A program made the position numbers and the translations under genes. The notes beneath the pieces were generated by a model. It was not told where the DNA came from, ran no database searches, and saw only the letters and a list, made by a program, of their open reading frames with translations. This document shows, piece after piece, positions 42,243 to 51,026 of a DNA stretch of 64,000 nucleotides (positions within the stretch are counted from its first letter, which is position 1; each line of letters opens with the position of its first letter). Source of the stretch: Nitrososphaeria archaeon (GTDB lineage: Archaea > Thermoproteota > Nitrososphaeria > Geothermarchaeales > JDFR-13); the NCBI GenBank assembly GCA_027078545.1, contig JALWXN010000004.1, forward strand, positions 828,133 through 892,132. Direction: 5' to 3'.

Positions 42243-43076
42243 CTACTCCCTAAGCCTATACACCCTTCTCTGACCCTCCCTAACAACCTCTACAACCCCA
42301 TTCTCAACCAGTTTTGAGAGCCGACGATATAGTGGTGACTTGGGGATACCCGTCTCCTCCATAAGCTCCGCCGCAGTCATGGGCCTCCTCCTCAAAGCCT
42401 CGAGGATCAGCCTATCCCTCTCATCCTCCACCGCCTCCACGAACCTCCTCCTACCCCTATGGAGGATGAGGAGCGTTGCTCCCGCTGCTATGGCTACAAT
42501 GAGTATGATTGGTAGCGGGTCTATTCCGCCTGTATCTGCCCCGGCACTCCCGTCGCCACTCTCCTCACCACCACCATCTATGGGTGGTGGGCTCATAACA
42601 TACTCAATCGTGACGTTACCTGGTCCGAAGTCGAGGGCTGGTGAGCTGTTCACAAAGGATATGCCGTAGTTTTCCCTTGAGACCGATAGGATGATGGTGC
42701 CCTCTGGGAGGATTATCCTATAGGGTGTCTCGAACCCTATCTCCAGCCTCCATATCTCGGCCTCCTTCGAGGTGAGGCCGTAGAAATAGGCCTCTACCCA
42801 GACCCTCTCAGAGGTGGATATGAATAGTAGCTCGTCACCCTCCAATAGGTATGGGAGGTCACCCCCCTCCGTATAGATCCTGACGTGGAACGGCTCCGAG
42901 GGCAGCTTGAGCGATACATTTTCGGGAGGCAGGGTTACCAAGTCATAGAGAACCATGACGGATCCGTCTCTATAAACCTCGACAAGGATATTCCTAACCT
43001 GGTATGGATACGCCCCCACAACCGTGGTGGCTATGAGGAGGAGGAGAAGGAGATATAACGTGGGGGCGAGCCTCAT
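42243..43076 (-). CDS. membrane-spanning winged-helix regulator with outer sensor domain (copy 2)
   Basis: The 277-residue protein repeats the architecture of 38644-39501: signal peptide (LYLLLLLLIATTVVGAYP), beta-rich outer domain ending in I-E-Y-V-M-S, a Gly/Asp linker, one membrane helix (LPIILIVAIAAGATLLILH), and a cytosolic winged helix (R-D-R-L-I-L-E-A-L-R-R-R, L-M-E-E-T-G-I-P-K-S-P-L-Y-R-R-L). The two are probably paralogues. It follows a secreted coiled-coil gene by 20 bases, so gene order is the reverse of the first cassette. Confidence 0.75.
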   Translation of the reverse strand: MRLAPTLYLLLLLLIATTVVGAYPYQVRNILVEVYRDGSVMVLYDLVTLPPENVSLKLPSEPFHVRIYTEGGDLPYLLEGDELLFISTSERVWVEAYFYGLTSKEAEIWRLEIGFETPYRIILPEGTIILSVSRENYGISFVNSSPALDFGPGNVTIEYVMSPPPIDGGGEESGDGSAGADTGGIDPLPIILIVAIAAGATLLILHRGRRRFVEAVEDERDRLILEALRRRPMTAAELMEETGIPKSPLYRRLSKLVENGVVEVVREGQRRVYRLRE

Positions 43077-43096
43077 GTAAAAAGGGATTGGGTGGG

Positions 43097-44452
43097 TCAG
43101 CTATATTTCGCTAGGAGCTCGTCAACCCTCTGTATAAGGCTGTCTAGGTACTTGATGACGAAGTCGGGTATGTTGGGATAGCGTGAAAGCCTATCCCTAA
43201 GCTCGAGGAGCCCCTCCCTAATCATCCCAAGCTGGACTATTAGGTACTCCCTGGTTATCTCACCAGCCTCGTACTTCCTGACAAGCTCATCGATCCTCTC
43301 CTCGAACTGTCTAAGCATTGAGAGGAACTGGTTGGCCAGCCTATCCATACCACCCCTGATCCTCCTAATCTCCTCCCTGATAAACTCCTTCATCTCCTCC
43401 AGCCTCTCCAGCACGGGCATGGGCACTGGTATACCTAGGCCTGGGAGCTCCTCCATGAGACCCTCAAGCCTGTTCAACGCCTGCTCCAGAGTAGCCAGCG
43501 CAGCCTCCACATCACCGTTGTCGAGGCTCTCGATAGCGCTGTCGACGAGGCTCTTGACATCCCTCATAACCTCAACCACGTCTATAGCCTTCCTCCTAAC
43601 CTTCTCATCGACACCGATCTCTACACCCTTCTCCGCTATCCTCTCGGCCCTCTCGATAAACTCGCCTATGAGGCTCGATAGGAGGGCTAGACGTGCCCTG
43701 GCCTCGTTTATCTGGCCATCATTGATCAGGTTTATCGAGCTGTTTATCTCGGCCATGACCTTCATAACGAAGGCCATGGTTATGGTGCCTGCAACCATCT
43801 GTAGGCTTATCGATGCCCAGTCCCTCCTGAGGCTCTGCCTAATACTCATTATAAGCTCCTCCAGCCTCTGATCAATCTCCCGGAGCCTCTCCATAGCTGC
43901 CTCAGGCCCTATCTCGTCGACCTCATCCATCAGCTGGAGCAGCTCGTCCCTAGCCTCCCTGAGATCAGCTATTATCTCGTCTATATTGATGTCGATACAG
44001 TAACCGGTGGAGGCGGCTCCACATACTACTCCAGACTCCTTCATCCTCTCAGCGGCCTCGATGGCCGACTCCACTATCCTCAGCCTGACACTTATAGCTG
44101 CCATAACTGCCTCTACATCCAGGGTCTCCTCTGGGGGTGCGACGGTATAGACATACTTGATCACTGGGGCGAGGAGTGTGCCTGCCTTTATGAGCATGTC
44201 GACAGCCTCCTCCTCATCAGCCTCCCTGGCCTGGCTCACGAGGCTCTTGGCCTCCTCCAGATTAGCCTGTAGATCCTCTGGGAGGGATATGTTATGTGCC
44301 TCGATGTACTGCTCAAGCCTCTCAATAAGCCTCTCCATATACTCGATATACTTGTCTATAGGCCTCTCCGCACCGATCACAGAAGTATTTATCAAGACCC
44401 CGCTAAGCACGAGCGCCAGCAGCGTCACAGCCGAGAGTAGTCTATACATCAT
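43097..44452 (-). CDS. secreted coiled-coil protein (cassette 2)
   Basis: From the ATG at 44452 the protein has 451 residues: a signal peptide (YRLLSAVTLLALVLSGVLI) and then almost uninterrupted amphipathic helix rich in Glu, Arg, Ile and Leu. One pair of cysteines (V-V-C-G-A-A-S-T-G-Y-C) near residue 145 probably forms a loop disulphide. Unlike the first cassette protein it has no acidic tail and few glycosylation sites. The frame is open back to 44542 but that part has no signal sequence. A TATA-like CCTAAAATAGG (about 44489-44499) fits the chosen start. No family is recognised. Confidence 0.65.
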   Translation of the reverse strand: MMYRLLSAVTLLALVLSGVLINTSVIGAERPIDKYIEYMERLIERLEQYIEAHNISLPEDLQANLEEAKSLVSQAREADEEEAVDMLIKAGTLLAPVIKYVYTVAPPEETLDVEAVMAAISVRLRIVESAIEAAERMKESGVVCGAASTGYCIDINIDEIIADLREARDELLQLMDEVDEIGPEAAMERLREIDQRLEELIMSIRQSLRRDWASISLQMVAGTITMAFVMKVMAEINSSINLINDGQINEARARLALLSSLIGEFIERAERIAEKGVEIGVDEKVRRKAIDVVEVMRDVKSLVDSAIESLDNGDVEAALATLEQALNRLEGLMEELPGLGIPVPMPVLERLEEMKEFIREEIRRIRGGMDRLANQFLSMLRQFEERIDELVRKYEAGEITREYLIVQLGMIREGLLELRDRLSRYPNIPDFVIKYLDSLIQRVDELLAKYS

Positions 44453-44492
44453 TGTACTACTCACCGTTGATATGTGTGGCCGGCTTCCTATT

Positions 44493-45152
44493 TTAGGGAG
44501 CCAGTGGGAATAGGATGGGAAGATAGTGGGAAATCCTCTCAAGCCCCCTCTCAGCCGATGCCTCCCTAGCGGAGAGCCTCCTCCCTAGGATCGCGAAGAT
44601 ATTGGCCAGTAGTGTAAGGCTCAATGTGGGGGACACAACTGGCCGGAGGGTGGTGCTGAGCGTCTCTGGGCTTCCCAAGACACTTATCGAGACAGCCACG
44701 CCTACCGATAGGCCGGGCCCTATAGAGCCGCCCAGCCCTATGAGTAGGAGGGAGTAGACTATCGTCAGGACCATCCCGGTCAGGGATGGGAGTTTGAATC
44801 CTATCAGCTCCCTGGAGAGCCTCCTATCCCTGACCAGCGAGCCTGCCACGAGTGAGAGCCCAGCAGCTGCATAGGAGAGCTTTGAGGAGATGTAGAGATA
44901 GCTGAGTATGGGCATCTCGCCGCTCGAACCGAAGAGTAGTATAGAGACCCTGTCGAAGCCGAAGGATACCTCACCGGCCTCCGAGGCCAGCTTGACGAGT
45001 GGCCCCCCGAAAAGCACTAGGTATAGGGTTATCAGGCCGGAGAGGAGGGCCGGGACATTTATATGCCCCAGGTAGAAGACCCTCTCTAGCAGCGTCTTAT
45101 CACGAGACGGAGATGTATCCGGTGAACTCGACCCTCCTGACGAATACCTCAC
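44493..45152 (-). CDS. multi-pass membrane protein
   Basis: The 219-residue protein starts with a polar, Ser-rich 20 residues and then has about five hydrophobic helices (35-55, 85-105, 123-142, 145-165 and 180-200). No motif is recognised. The GTG start at 45152 lies 53 bases inside the upstream gene, a long overlap; no better in-frame start is seen before the first helix. It may belong with the secreted coiled-coil and winged-helix genes that follow on the same strand. Confidence 0.5.
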   Translation of the reverse strand: MRYSSGGSSSPDTSPSRDKTLLERVFYLGHINVPALLSGLITLYLVLFGGPLVKLASEAGEVSFGFDRVSILLFGSSGEMPILSYLYISSKLSYAAAGLSLVAGSLVRDRRLSRELIGFKLPSLTGMVLTIVYSLLLIGLGGSIGPGLSVGVAVSISVLGSPETLSTTLRPVVSPTLSLTLLANIFAILGRRLSAREASAERGLERISHYLPILFPLAP

Positions 45153-45603
45153 CCTGATACTCCACCTCCATGTACAACACTATGTTCACGTCATACCTAC
45201 CCTTGGCGAACTGGGAGGCAGGTATCCCAAGCTCCACGGGGATCTCGAAGCTCAACGACTTACCAGCCTCTAGGGTGCCAAGATCCATGTCTAGGGACAC
45301 GTCTTGTGAGAGTCGGAGCTCTGCACCTGTAGGATCGACACTTGAGATGTTTACACTCGCATTGATAACCTTGAGACCGAACTCCCTGTTACCTGTGTTA
45401 AGGGCCTTGACGACGAGGAGCATCTTCGAGTCCTCGATAATCATGTCCTCCAGCCGGAACTCCGCCTCTATACGTATCGTCTCGAAGTCGAGCTGTAGAA
45501 ACCTCTGTATATCGAAGTCGACGAGGTAGAGCCCATAGAGTATGGGGGCCGCGAACATAATGATGAGTATAATGTTGACTAATTTTGATACATGGCTAGA
45601 CAC
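45100..45603 (-). CDS. membrane-anchored outer protein with beta-sandwich domain
   Basis: The 167 residues begin with one membrane helix (IILIIMFAAPILYGLYLV, about 11-28), followed by a beta-rich domain of about 130 residues in which strands alternate in the manner of an Ig-like or LEA-type fold (V-K-A-L-N-T-G-N-R-E-F-G-L-K-V). No catalytic motif is seen. It overlaps the next membrane protein gene by 53 bases on the same strand and is preceded by 45 AT-rich bases after the pot operon. Confidence 0.5.
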   Translation of the reverse strand: MSSHVSKLVNIILIIMFAAPILYGLYLVDFDIQRFLQLDFETIRIEAEFRLEDMIIEDSKMLLVVKALNTGNREFGLKVINASVNISSVDPTGAELRLSQDVSLDMDLGTLEAGKSLSFEIPVELGIPASQFAKGRYDVNIVLYMEVEYQGEVFVRRVEFTGYISVS

Positions 45604-45648
45604 GCGGCACCCCCACCAACAAATCCATTATTAATATCACAATATGTA

Positions 45649-46431
45649 TTAAACCCTTGACTGCTTCTCCTCCAGCTTCATCCTTAGATACGTGAAGATC
45701 ATCGCGACCAGCACTATGATCGTTGAGAGAGCGTTGATATCCAGCTCAACCCTACCCCTAGCCACCCTCGTCCAGATATATACTGGTAGGGTGTCGAAGC
45801 CGGTAGGCCTAGTGAAGAAGGTCTTTATGAAGTCGTCATAGCTCCATATGAAGGTTAGGAAGGCCGCCGCCATCACAGCCGGCATCATAAGCGGGATAGT
45901 TACCTTCACAAAAGTCCTGATCTCATCAGCCCCCAGAGTCATGGCGGCCTCCTCATACTCCCTGTTCCAGCCCTGGAACCTCGCCTTAAGGATCAGGTAT
46001 GCCAGGGGTGCGTCGAAGGCAACATGCCCAATTATGATTGTAAATGGGCTGAGAGGTATCCCCACTATGCTTAGGAAGAGGGCCAGCGTCACAGCCTCGA
46101 CTATCTCGGGTATGATTATCGGCACCATGATAAGGCTGTCTAGGATCGTGCTCCCCCTAGGCCTGTAACGGGTGACCCCATAGGCCATCAATATACCTAG
46201 GATCAGAGAGACGACCACTACTACCAATGCTGTCCATATAGAATTGTAGAATGAGCCCCACACCCTCTCATTGGAGAATAGGCTGATATAATTCTCCAGG
46301 GAGAAGCCCTCAAAAACCACCTTCGACCTTGAGGCGTTGAATGAGAAGGCAACCATGACAGCGATAGGGATGTAGATGAGAATCATAACCGTCCAGAAGA
46401 ATATCTTAAGAAGTGTATCCACCAGCTTCAA
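45649..46431 (-). CDS. potC: spermidine/putrescine-type ABC permease (PotC-like)
   Basis: The 260-residue protein has six membrane helices and the cytosolic EAA loop E-E-A-A-M-T-L-G-A-D-E-I-R-T-F-V-K-V-T-I-P-L (about residues 158-179) that docks on the ATPase. Sequence and length match PotC/YdcV-type permeases. It overlaps the PotB-like gene by four bases. Substrates in this subfamily include polyamines and related cations; the binding protein upstream supports this. Confidence 0.85.
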   Translation of the reverse strand: MKLVDTLLKIFFWTVMILIYIPIAVMVAFSFNASRSKVVFEGFSLENYISLFSNERVWGSFYNSIWTALVVVVVSLILGILMAYGVTRYRPRGSTILDSLIMVPIIIPEIVEAVTLALFLSIVGIPLSPFTIIIGHVAFDAPLAYLILKARFQGWNREYEEAAMTLGADEIRTFVKVTIPLMMPAVMAAAFLTFIWSYDDFIKTFFTRPTGFDTLPVYIWTRVARGRVELDINALSTIIVLVAMIFTYLRMKLEEKQSRV

Positions 46432-47345
46432 ATGAGGGTCACCTCCCTACCCACGAAGCGGAAGTAGAGGTAGGTAGCGATAACTATGAGGCCTACATAG
46501 ACCATCGCCGCGGCACTGCCCAGTGCCCAGCCCTGTATACCACTCACCTTTATGAACTGGTCGAAGATTAGGCGGCCTATCGGGTATGACTTACCGCCAC
46601 CCACTATGATAGGTATTATGAACTCACCCATTGCGGGTATGAATACTAGTAGGCTCCCGGCTATTATCCCCGGCTTGGCCAGCGGCAGTGTAACCTTCAC
46701 AAGGGTCTTGAAGGGAGTCGCTCCAAGTGTATACGCAGCCTCTATAAGCTCCTTATTAATCTTCTCCACCACCCCGTAGATCGGGAGGAGCATGAATATC
46801 AGGTAGCTATAAACCATCGTGATCAGGACAGCGGTATCCGTACCGATTATGGATATCGGGCCATCAGTTATACCGAGAGCCATCAAGGTTGTAGAGACGA
46901 TCCCATCGGGATGGAAGAGGAATCTTATGGCGTAGACACGTATGATGAAGTTTACCCAGAAGGGGAGGAAGATAAGGAAGAGGACGAAGTTCTTCCTCCT
47001 CCTATCAAGCTTGAAGGCCATGTAGTAGGCCATGGGGAAGGATATCAATAGTGTCCCAATAGTCGTGAAGGAGGCGTAGTAGAGGCTCTGCATAATGCTG
47101 ACCGAGGTACCCGGGCTCGTGAAGAAGCTTATATAATACTCGAGACTAGGCTGGAGACTCAATACCCATACAAGTGCGTCACCAATCCTTTCCCTAACAA
47201 GCATACCGAAGCTGAGGAGGAGCGCGACAACGAAGGGGAGGAAGAAGAATATCGCAAGTGTTATTAGGCCAGGGGATAAAAAGAGTATGGTTTTCAGCCG
47301 CCGGTCCCTACGTATCCTATCCGCCAAGCGGCTAAGCAGCGACAC
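46428..47345 (-). CDS. potB: spermidine/putrescine-type ABC permease (PotB-like)
   Basis: The permease has six helices with the EAA loop E-A-A-Y-T-L-G-A-T-P-F-K-T-L-V-K-V-T-L-P-L near residues 205-225. I use the GTG at 47345, which overlaps the stop of the binding-protein gene (TAGTG) and gives 305 residues. A TTG at 47369 would overlap that gene by 25 bases. PotC follows with a four-base overlap. Confidence 0.85.
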   Translation of the reverse strand: MSLLSRLADRIRRDRRLKTILFLSPGLITLAIFFFLPFVVALLLSFGMLVRERIGDALVWVLSLQPSLEYYISFFTSPGTSVSIMQSLYYASFTTIGTLLISFPMAYYMAFKLDRRRKNFVLFLIFLPFWVNFIIRVYAIRFLFHPDGIVSTTLMALGITDGPISIIGTDTAVLITMVYSYLIFMLLPIYGVVEKINKELIEAAYTLGATPFKTLVKVTLPLAKPGIIAGSLLVFIPAMGEFIIPIIVGGGKSYPIGRLIFDQFIKVSGIQGWALGSAAAMVYVGLIVIATYLYFRFVGREVTLI

Positions 47346-48529
47346 TACGCAGTCTGCACCTGCTGCCAATACCTCTGCCAGAGCTCCTCCAACTCGGGTG
47401 TCAGCATAGTCCAGTAGAGCTTGTCGTAGAGGCTCTCCGGGACGAAGATAGTCGGGTCGTTCCTAAGTATCTCGGGGACATACTTGATACCGGCTGGGAA
47501 TGGATACTTCACAGTCATGGTGTGGATAGCAGATATCACCGGGTCGAGGAACCAGTTGATGAAGGCGTGGGCATTCTCGATGTTCTTGGCATTAGCAGGT
47601 ATCGCGAAGTTGTCGAACCAGGCTACGGCACCCTCCTCGGGAACCACATACTTGATCTGTGGATTAGCGATACCCATCAAGACCTCTGTCTCACTAGACT
47701 CATAGATGATACCGGCGATATCACCGTTCCAGGCCTGGGAGATGTAGAAGAGACTTCCCGTTGGAAGGTTCTCCATAATCGCCTCGGTAGATACGTATCC
47801 ATATAGATACTGCTTCTGGGCAATAAGCAGGTCGGCTATGTCTTGAAGCTGGTTCTCATCCATAGTGTCGATGGGATATCCAAGGTAGATAGCGGCCGCG
47901 TCCATCACCTCGATACTCTCCTCTAACATCGTCACCTTACCAGCATGTCTCCTAATGATGCTGTCGGGATTGTCAACGTCGAAGAGGTCTCCCCAGCTGG
48001 TTATCTCGTCCCCGCCAAGCTTATCCTCGTTATATGCTATAGCCGTCGTACCATAGCTATAGATCACGGTATACTCGTTGTCTGGATCCCACTCCCTACC
48101 CATGAAGTTCTCGGGGATGTACTCAACGTTGGGGATCTTGTCGAGATCGATCTTCTGTAGAAGCCCCTTCTCAATCAGGGATGGGATGTAGGAGGCGCTC
48201 GGAACGACGAGGTCATAGCTAACGGTACCCAGCTCAAGAGTGGCGACGAGCTCATCGTTAGACTCGTAGTGGTCGATCGTCAGCCTGATACCATTCTCCT
48301 TAGCCCACTGGTCGATAAGCTCAAGATTGGCGTACCACGTCCAGTTGTAGAAATTGAACTCCTCCTCCAGCTCCACACCAGCCCTAGAGGCAAGCTCCCT
48401 AATCCTCTCGTTGAGGCTGTCGACCTCACCCTGCCTAGCCATGTAGCCAGCTCCGACGCCCAGCGCTAGCCCGGCGGCCCCGGCCACCGCTACCCTCAAG
48501 AAGTCACGGCGACTAGACACCTTAACCAC
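47345..48529 (-). CDS. potD: polyamine-type ABC substrate-binding protein (PotD-like), Tat signal
   Basis: The 394-residue protein begins with a twin-arginine signal (S-S-R-R-D-F-L-R followed by a weak hydrophobic stretch A-V-A-G-A-A-G-L-A-L-G), so it may be exported folded. The mature part follows the PotD/PotF plan: F-N-F-Y-N-W-T-W-Y near 59, Y-D-L-V-V-P-S-A-S-Y, W-N-G-D-I-A-G-I and W-F-D-N-F-A-I-P-A-N-A, positions that line the polyamine site in known structures. The GTG start at 48529 is preceded by a TATA box and a perfect inverted repeat. No PotA ATPase gene is found in this operon. Confidence 0.87.
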   Translation of the reverse strand: MVKVSSRRDFLRVAVAGAAGLALGVGAGYMARQGEVDSLNERIRELASRAGVELEEEFNFYNWTWYANLELIDQWAKENGIRLTIDHYESNDELVATLELGTVSYDLVVPSASYIPSLIEKGLLQKIDLDKIPNVEYIPENFMGREWDPDNEYTVIYSYGTTAIAYNEDKLGGDEITSWGDLFDVDNPDSIIRRHAGKVTMLEESIEVMDAAAIYLGYPIDTMDENQLQDIADLLIAQKQYLYGYVSTEAIMENLPTGSLFYISQAWNGDIAGIIYESSETEVLMGIANPQIKYVVPEEGAVAWFDNFAIPANAKNIENAHAFINWFLDPVISAIHTMTVKYPFPAGIKYVPEILRNDPTIFVPESLYDKLYWTMLTPELEELWQRYWQQVQTA

Positions 48530-48560
48530 CAGGGCCTGATGTTATTCTTATCCCTGAAAA

Positions 48561-48597
48561 CCTCTTTTAAATCAACCTACTCTTTCCTGTAGGTTGA
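48561..48597 (-). promoter_or_regulatory. pot operon promoter with 9-bp inverted repeat
   Basis: TCAACCTAC (48572-48580) and GTAGGTTGA (48589-48597) are exact inverted arms separated by eight bases. They directly abut the TATA box, GATTTAAAAG on the minus strand (about 48562-48571), whose expected start is near 48540. A factor bound there would act at the BRE side, as activator or repressor. Confidence 0.65.
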
Positions 48598-48741
48598 GCG
48601 AAGTAACACTAAGTATGCATATTTAGGTGATCGGCTAGACCCCAACACCTATACAAGGGTTTTTATCGCTATGTGATTCCTCTCCCTAGCCCGTGACGAT
48701 TGATAGGGTCTCATTAGCATGGTCGAGCCATATATTTTGAC
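48598..48741. other. intergenic region upstream of the 150-residue gene
   Basis: The remaining 144 bases up to the ATG at 48742 contain GGGTTTTTATCG (about 48657-48668) and CATATATTTTG (48729-48739). The latter is too close to the ATG to serve it as a TATA box. No RNA gene or small ORF is convincing. Confidence 0.25.
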
Positions 48742-49194
48742 ATGGGATGCATCGATCCACGCTTCTTCGACCAGGAGATATACGCAATCTATAGGGCAGT
48801 CAACGAGAAGATTGGGGAGGATACGTGGTGGATAGTCTGGAGGGCTGGAGAGATCCTACTCGACGAGCTATGGCAGGAGCTCGGCCTATCAAGCCTAGGC
48901 CTGGGAGAGGCGCTCAAGAAGCTTGGCGAGTGGCTGAAGAGGGTCGGCTATGTCGAGGATATAGAGGTCCGTCTCCACGATGGGGAGGCGGAGTACATCA
49001 TGACCGAGCCAGTCATCACTCCTGGTGCCAAGAGGCTTATAGAGGAGGGGATGGTGCCCCCACACATCTCCACCAGCCTACTATTCGCCCTCCTGAAGAG
49101 GCATGGTTACCGAGCCGAGATGGCGGGGGATCCAGTATTCCTGGAGGACGGCCGGGTACTCGAGAGGTGGAGACTTGTAAGGCTTGAGGAGTAG
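48742..49194 (+). CDS. hypothetical protein, V4R-like ligand-binding fold possible
   Basis: The 150-residue cytosolic protein has no recognised motif with certainty. Its spacing recalls V4R/haem-NO-binding-like small-ligand domains: a helix with W-R-A-G-E-I-L-L-D-E-L, a helix L-G-E-W-L-K-R-V-G-Y-V-E-D-I-E-V, and a last block P-P-H-I-S-T-S-L-L-F-A-L-L-K-R-H-G-Y followed by a strand pair. The typical cysteines of V4R domains are missing. It precedes the M28 peptidase gene by 11 bases, so the two are likely co-transcribed. Confidence 0.5.
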   Translation: MGCIDPRFFDQEIYAIYRAVNEKIGEDTWWIVWRAGEILLDELWQELGLSSLGLGEALKKLGEWLKRVGYVEDIEVRLHDGEAEYIMTEPVITPGAKRLIEEGMVPPHISTSLLFALLKRHGYRAEMAGDPVFLEDGRVLERWRLVRLEE

Positions 49195-49205
49195 GTGGTC
49201 ATCCC

Positions 49206-51026
49206 TTGATAGGCTTTGAGGAGTGGGACCCATCCCTTAGGGACGAGGTCTTCCAAAAGCTGAAGAGCTTCTCGAAGCCAGGAACGGAGTATAGGCTTGC
49301 CGGGACAGAGGCGGAGGAGAGGGCGGCCCATTACATAGCGGGGAAGATGGGGGAGCTAGGTCTAGAGGTTGAGCTACAGCCAGTACCCATAGATGGATGG
49401 AGAAGGATCGATGGATACATAAGATGCGAGGATGGATATAGAGCCGAGCTCTACACCTATGCCGGGAACCCCGGCGGCTCTGCCGAGGGTGAGCTAATAG
49501 CTATAGAGGACCCCCTCGAGGGAGATGTGGAGGGGAGGATAGTCCTCTTCCTAGGTGATACCTACCCCTCACACCTGATAACCATGGCTATAATAGCCAG
49601 TAGAGGGGCGAGGGCCATAGTCCTGGGGAAGAGGAGTGATAAGTATCCTAGCCACTACCACATAGCGAATAACGAGTCGGCCGACTACATCCCACTGGGA
49701 GTAGTACGATGGGGGGATGTGGAGAGGCTCCTAGAGAGGGTTGGCAGACATTTCGAGCTGTCAATCGAGACAGAGATATTCAGGGGGACGGGCTACAACG
49801 TCATAGGCACGATTGGAGAGGGTCCGGAGATACTCGTGACGGCCCACCACGACGCCTACTACCCAGGAATAGTCGACAACGCATCTGGCGTAGCCGCTAT
49901 ACTAGACCTAGCCAGGGCGATCAGAGACTCACCATCCCGCAGCAGGTTCAGATACAGGTTTATCAGCTATACAGCGGAGGAGTATGGGCTTAGGGACCAG
50001 GTCTTCGACTACCTAGTGGGGAGTAGACACTACTTCCGCGAGTTAGCAGGCGATCCCTCAAGGCTGGGCAGGATAGTCGCGATGATAAACTTCGACGTTA
50101 TAGGGCTTAGGGGGGAGCCGATAGGTATAGCCTATACCCCAGACCTTGAGGAGGCCGTTGTATCCACCGTCAACAGCCTATCAATAGAGAGTAGGAGTGG
50201 GTATAGACTGATCGATATGCCCAGCATATGGCTAGACATGTGGCCAGCCACCATATGGGGTATAAGCACGGTAAGCTTCTCCCAGCTGGGTGATAACACT
50301 TATCACCAGTACTACTACCACACCGAGGGGGACACCGAGGAACTGATAGGCGATGAAAATTATCTAGAGACACTGGAGACCGCCTATGAACTAATTGAGA
50401 ACATATCCAGGACGAGGACACCATTCCGAGTCTCAAGGATACTCAACAGGCTATCCAAGACCCTGCGGGAGGACTGGGGACCAGGACAGAGAAGCAGGTA
50501 TAGAAGGGCAGTAGATAGGGTCATAGAGCTCGAGGCCCGGCTCCAGCAGCTCGAACATCTGAGGGAGGCTGGGGGAGAGGTCAGGGGGTATAGGAGGATA
50601 ATGGGTATGCTCAGGAGGGATCTATATAGACTGCTATATAGCTACGGCCTCAGATTCCCCACCACACTCTTCCCACTGCCCTGGGGAGTGGTCCTCACAC
50701 ATATAGAGAGGGCCTTAGAAAGGGGTGGGGATAACGCCAGGGAGATCCTACGGACATATATGGGGGCTACGTGGCCACTACACCTTGAGGAGAAGTATCT
50801 CAAGGATATTTTGGATAGGCTGAGGAGGGTGGAAGGCCTAGGGCTTGGCCAGCCACCAATATATCCGGAGCCTGATAGGCTGGATAGGGATCTACTAGAC
50901 TGGCTAGCCACGACCCGTGAGGCCTATATAGACATGCTTTGGAACGTCTTGGAGGCGCTGGGGGAGATCGTTAAGCACTATGAGGAGGAGGCTAAGCAGT
51001 CACCCTCCCGAGAGACCTCTCCATAA
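49206..51026 (+). CDS. M28-family zinc aminopeptidase
   Basis: The 606-residue protein has a PA-like insert early (about 70-190) and the M28 core with two-zinc ligands: H and D in T-A-H-H-D-A-Y-Y and V-D-N-A-S-G, the catalytic E-E in Y-T-A-E-E-Y-G, D in I-N-F-D-V-I-G, and H in Y-Y-Y-H-T-E-G-D-T. A helical C-terminal domain of about 200 residues follows, as in PSMA/IAP-like members. There is no signal peptide, so the enzyme is cytosolic. The start is a TTG at 49206 after a GAGGAGTAGGTGG stretch. The 3' end overlaps the convergent flavoprotein gene by 35 bases. Confidence 0.85.
   Translation: MIGFEEWDPSLRDEVFQKLKSFSKPGTEYRLAGTEAEERAAHYIAGKMGELGLEVELQPVPIDGWRRIDGYIRCEDGYRAELYTYAGNPGGSAEGELIAIEDPLEGDVEGRIVLFLGDTYPSHLITMAIIASRGARAIVLGKRSDKYPSHYHIANNESADYIPLGVVRWGDVERLLERVGRHFELSIETEIFRGTGYNVIGTIGEGPEILVTAHHDAYYPGIVDNASGVAAILDLARAIRDSPSRSRFRYRFISYTAEEYGLRDQVFDYLVGSRHYFRELAGDPSRLGRIVAMINFDVIGLRGEPIGIAYTPDLEEAVVSTVNSLSIESRSGYRLIDMPSIWLDMWPATIWGISTVSFSQLGDNTYHQYYYHTEGDTEELIGDENYLETLETAYELIENISRTRTPFRVSRILNRLSKTLREDWGPGQRSRYRRAVDRVIELEARLQQLEHLREAGGEVRGYRRIMGMLRRDLYRLLYSYGLRFPTTLFPLPWGVVLTHIERALERGGDNAREILRTYMGATWPLHLEEKYLKDILDRLRRVEGLGLGQPPIYPEPDRLDRDLLDWLATTREAYIDMLWNVLEALGEIVKHYEEEAKQSPSRETSP

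Noticed and set aside
43332..43871. A 179-codon open frame antisense to the cassette 2 coiled-coil gene
   Set aside because: Ser/Leu/Ile-rich translation typical of the complement of Glu/Arg/Leu helices; no start signal.
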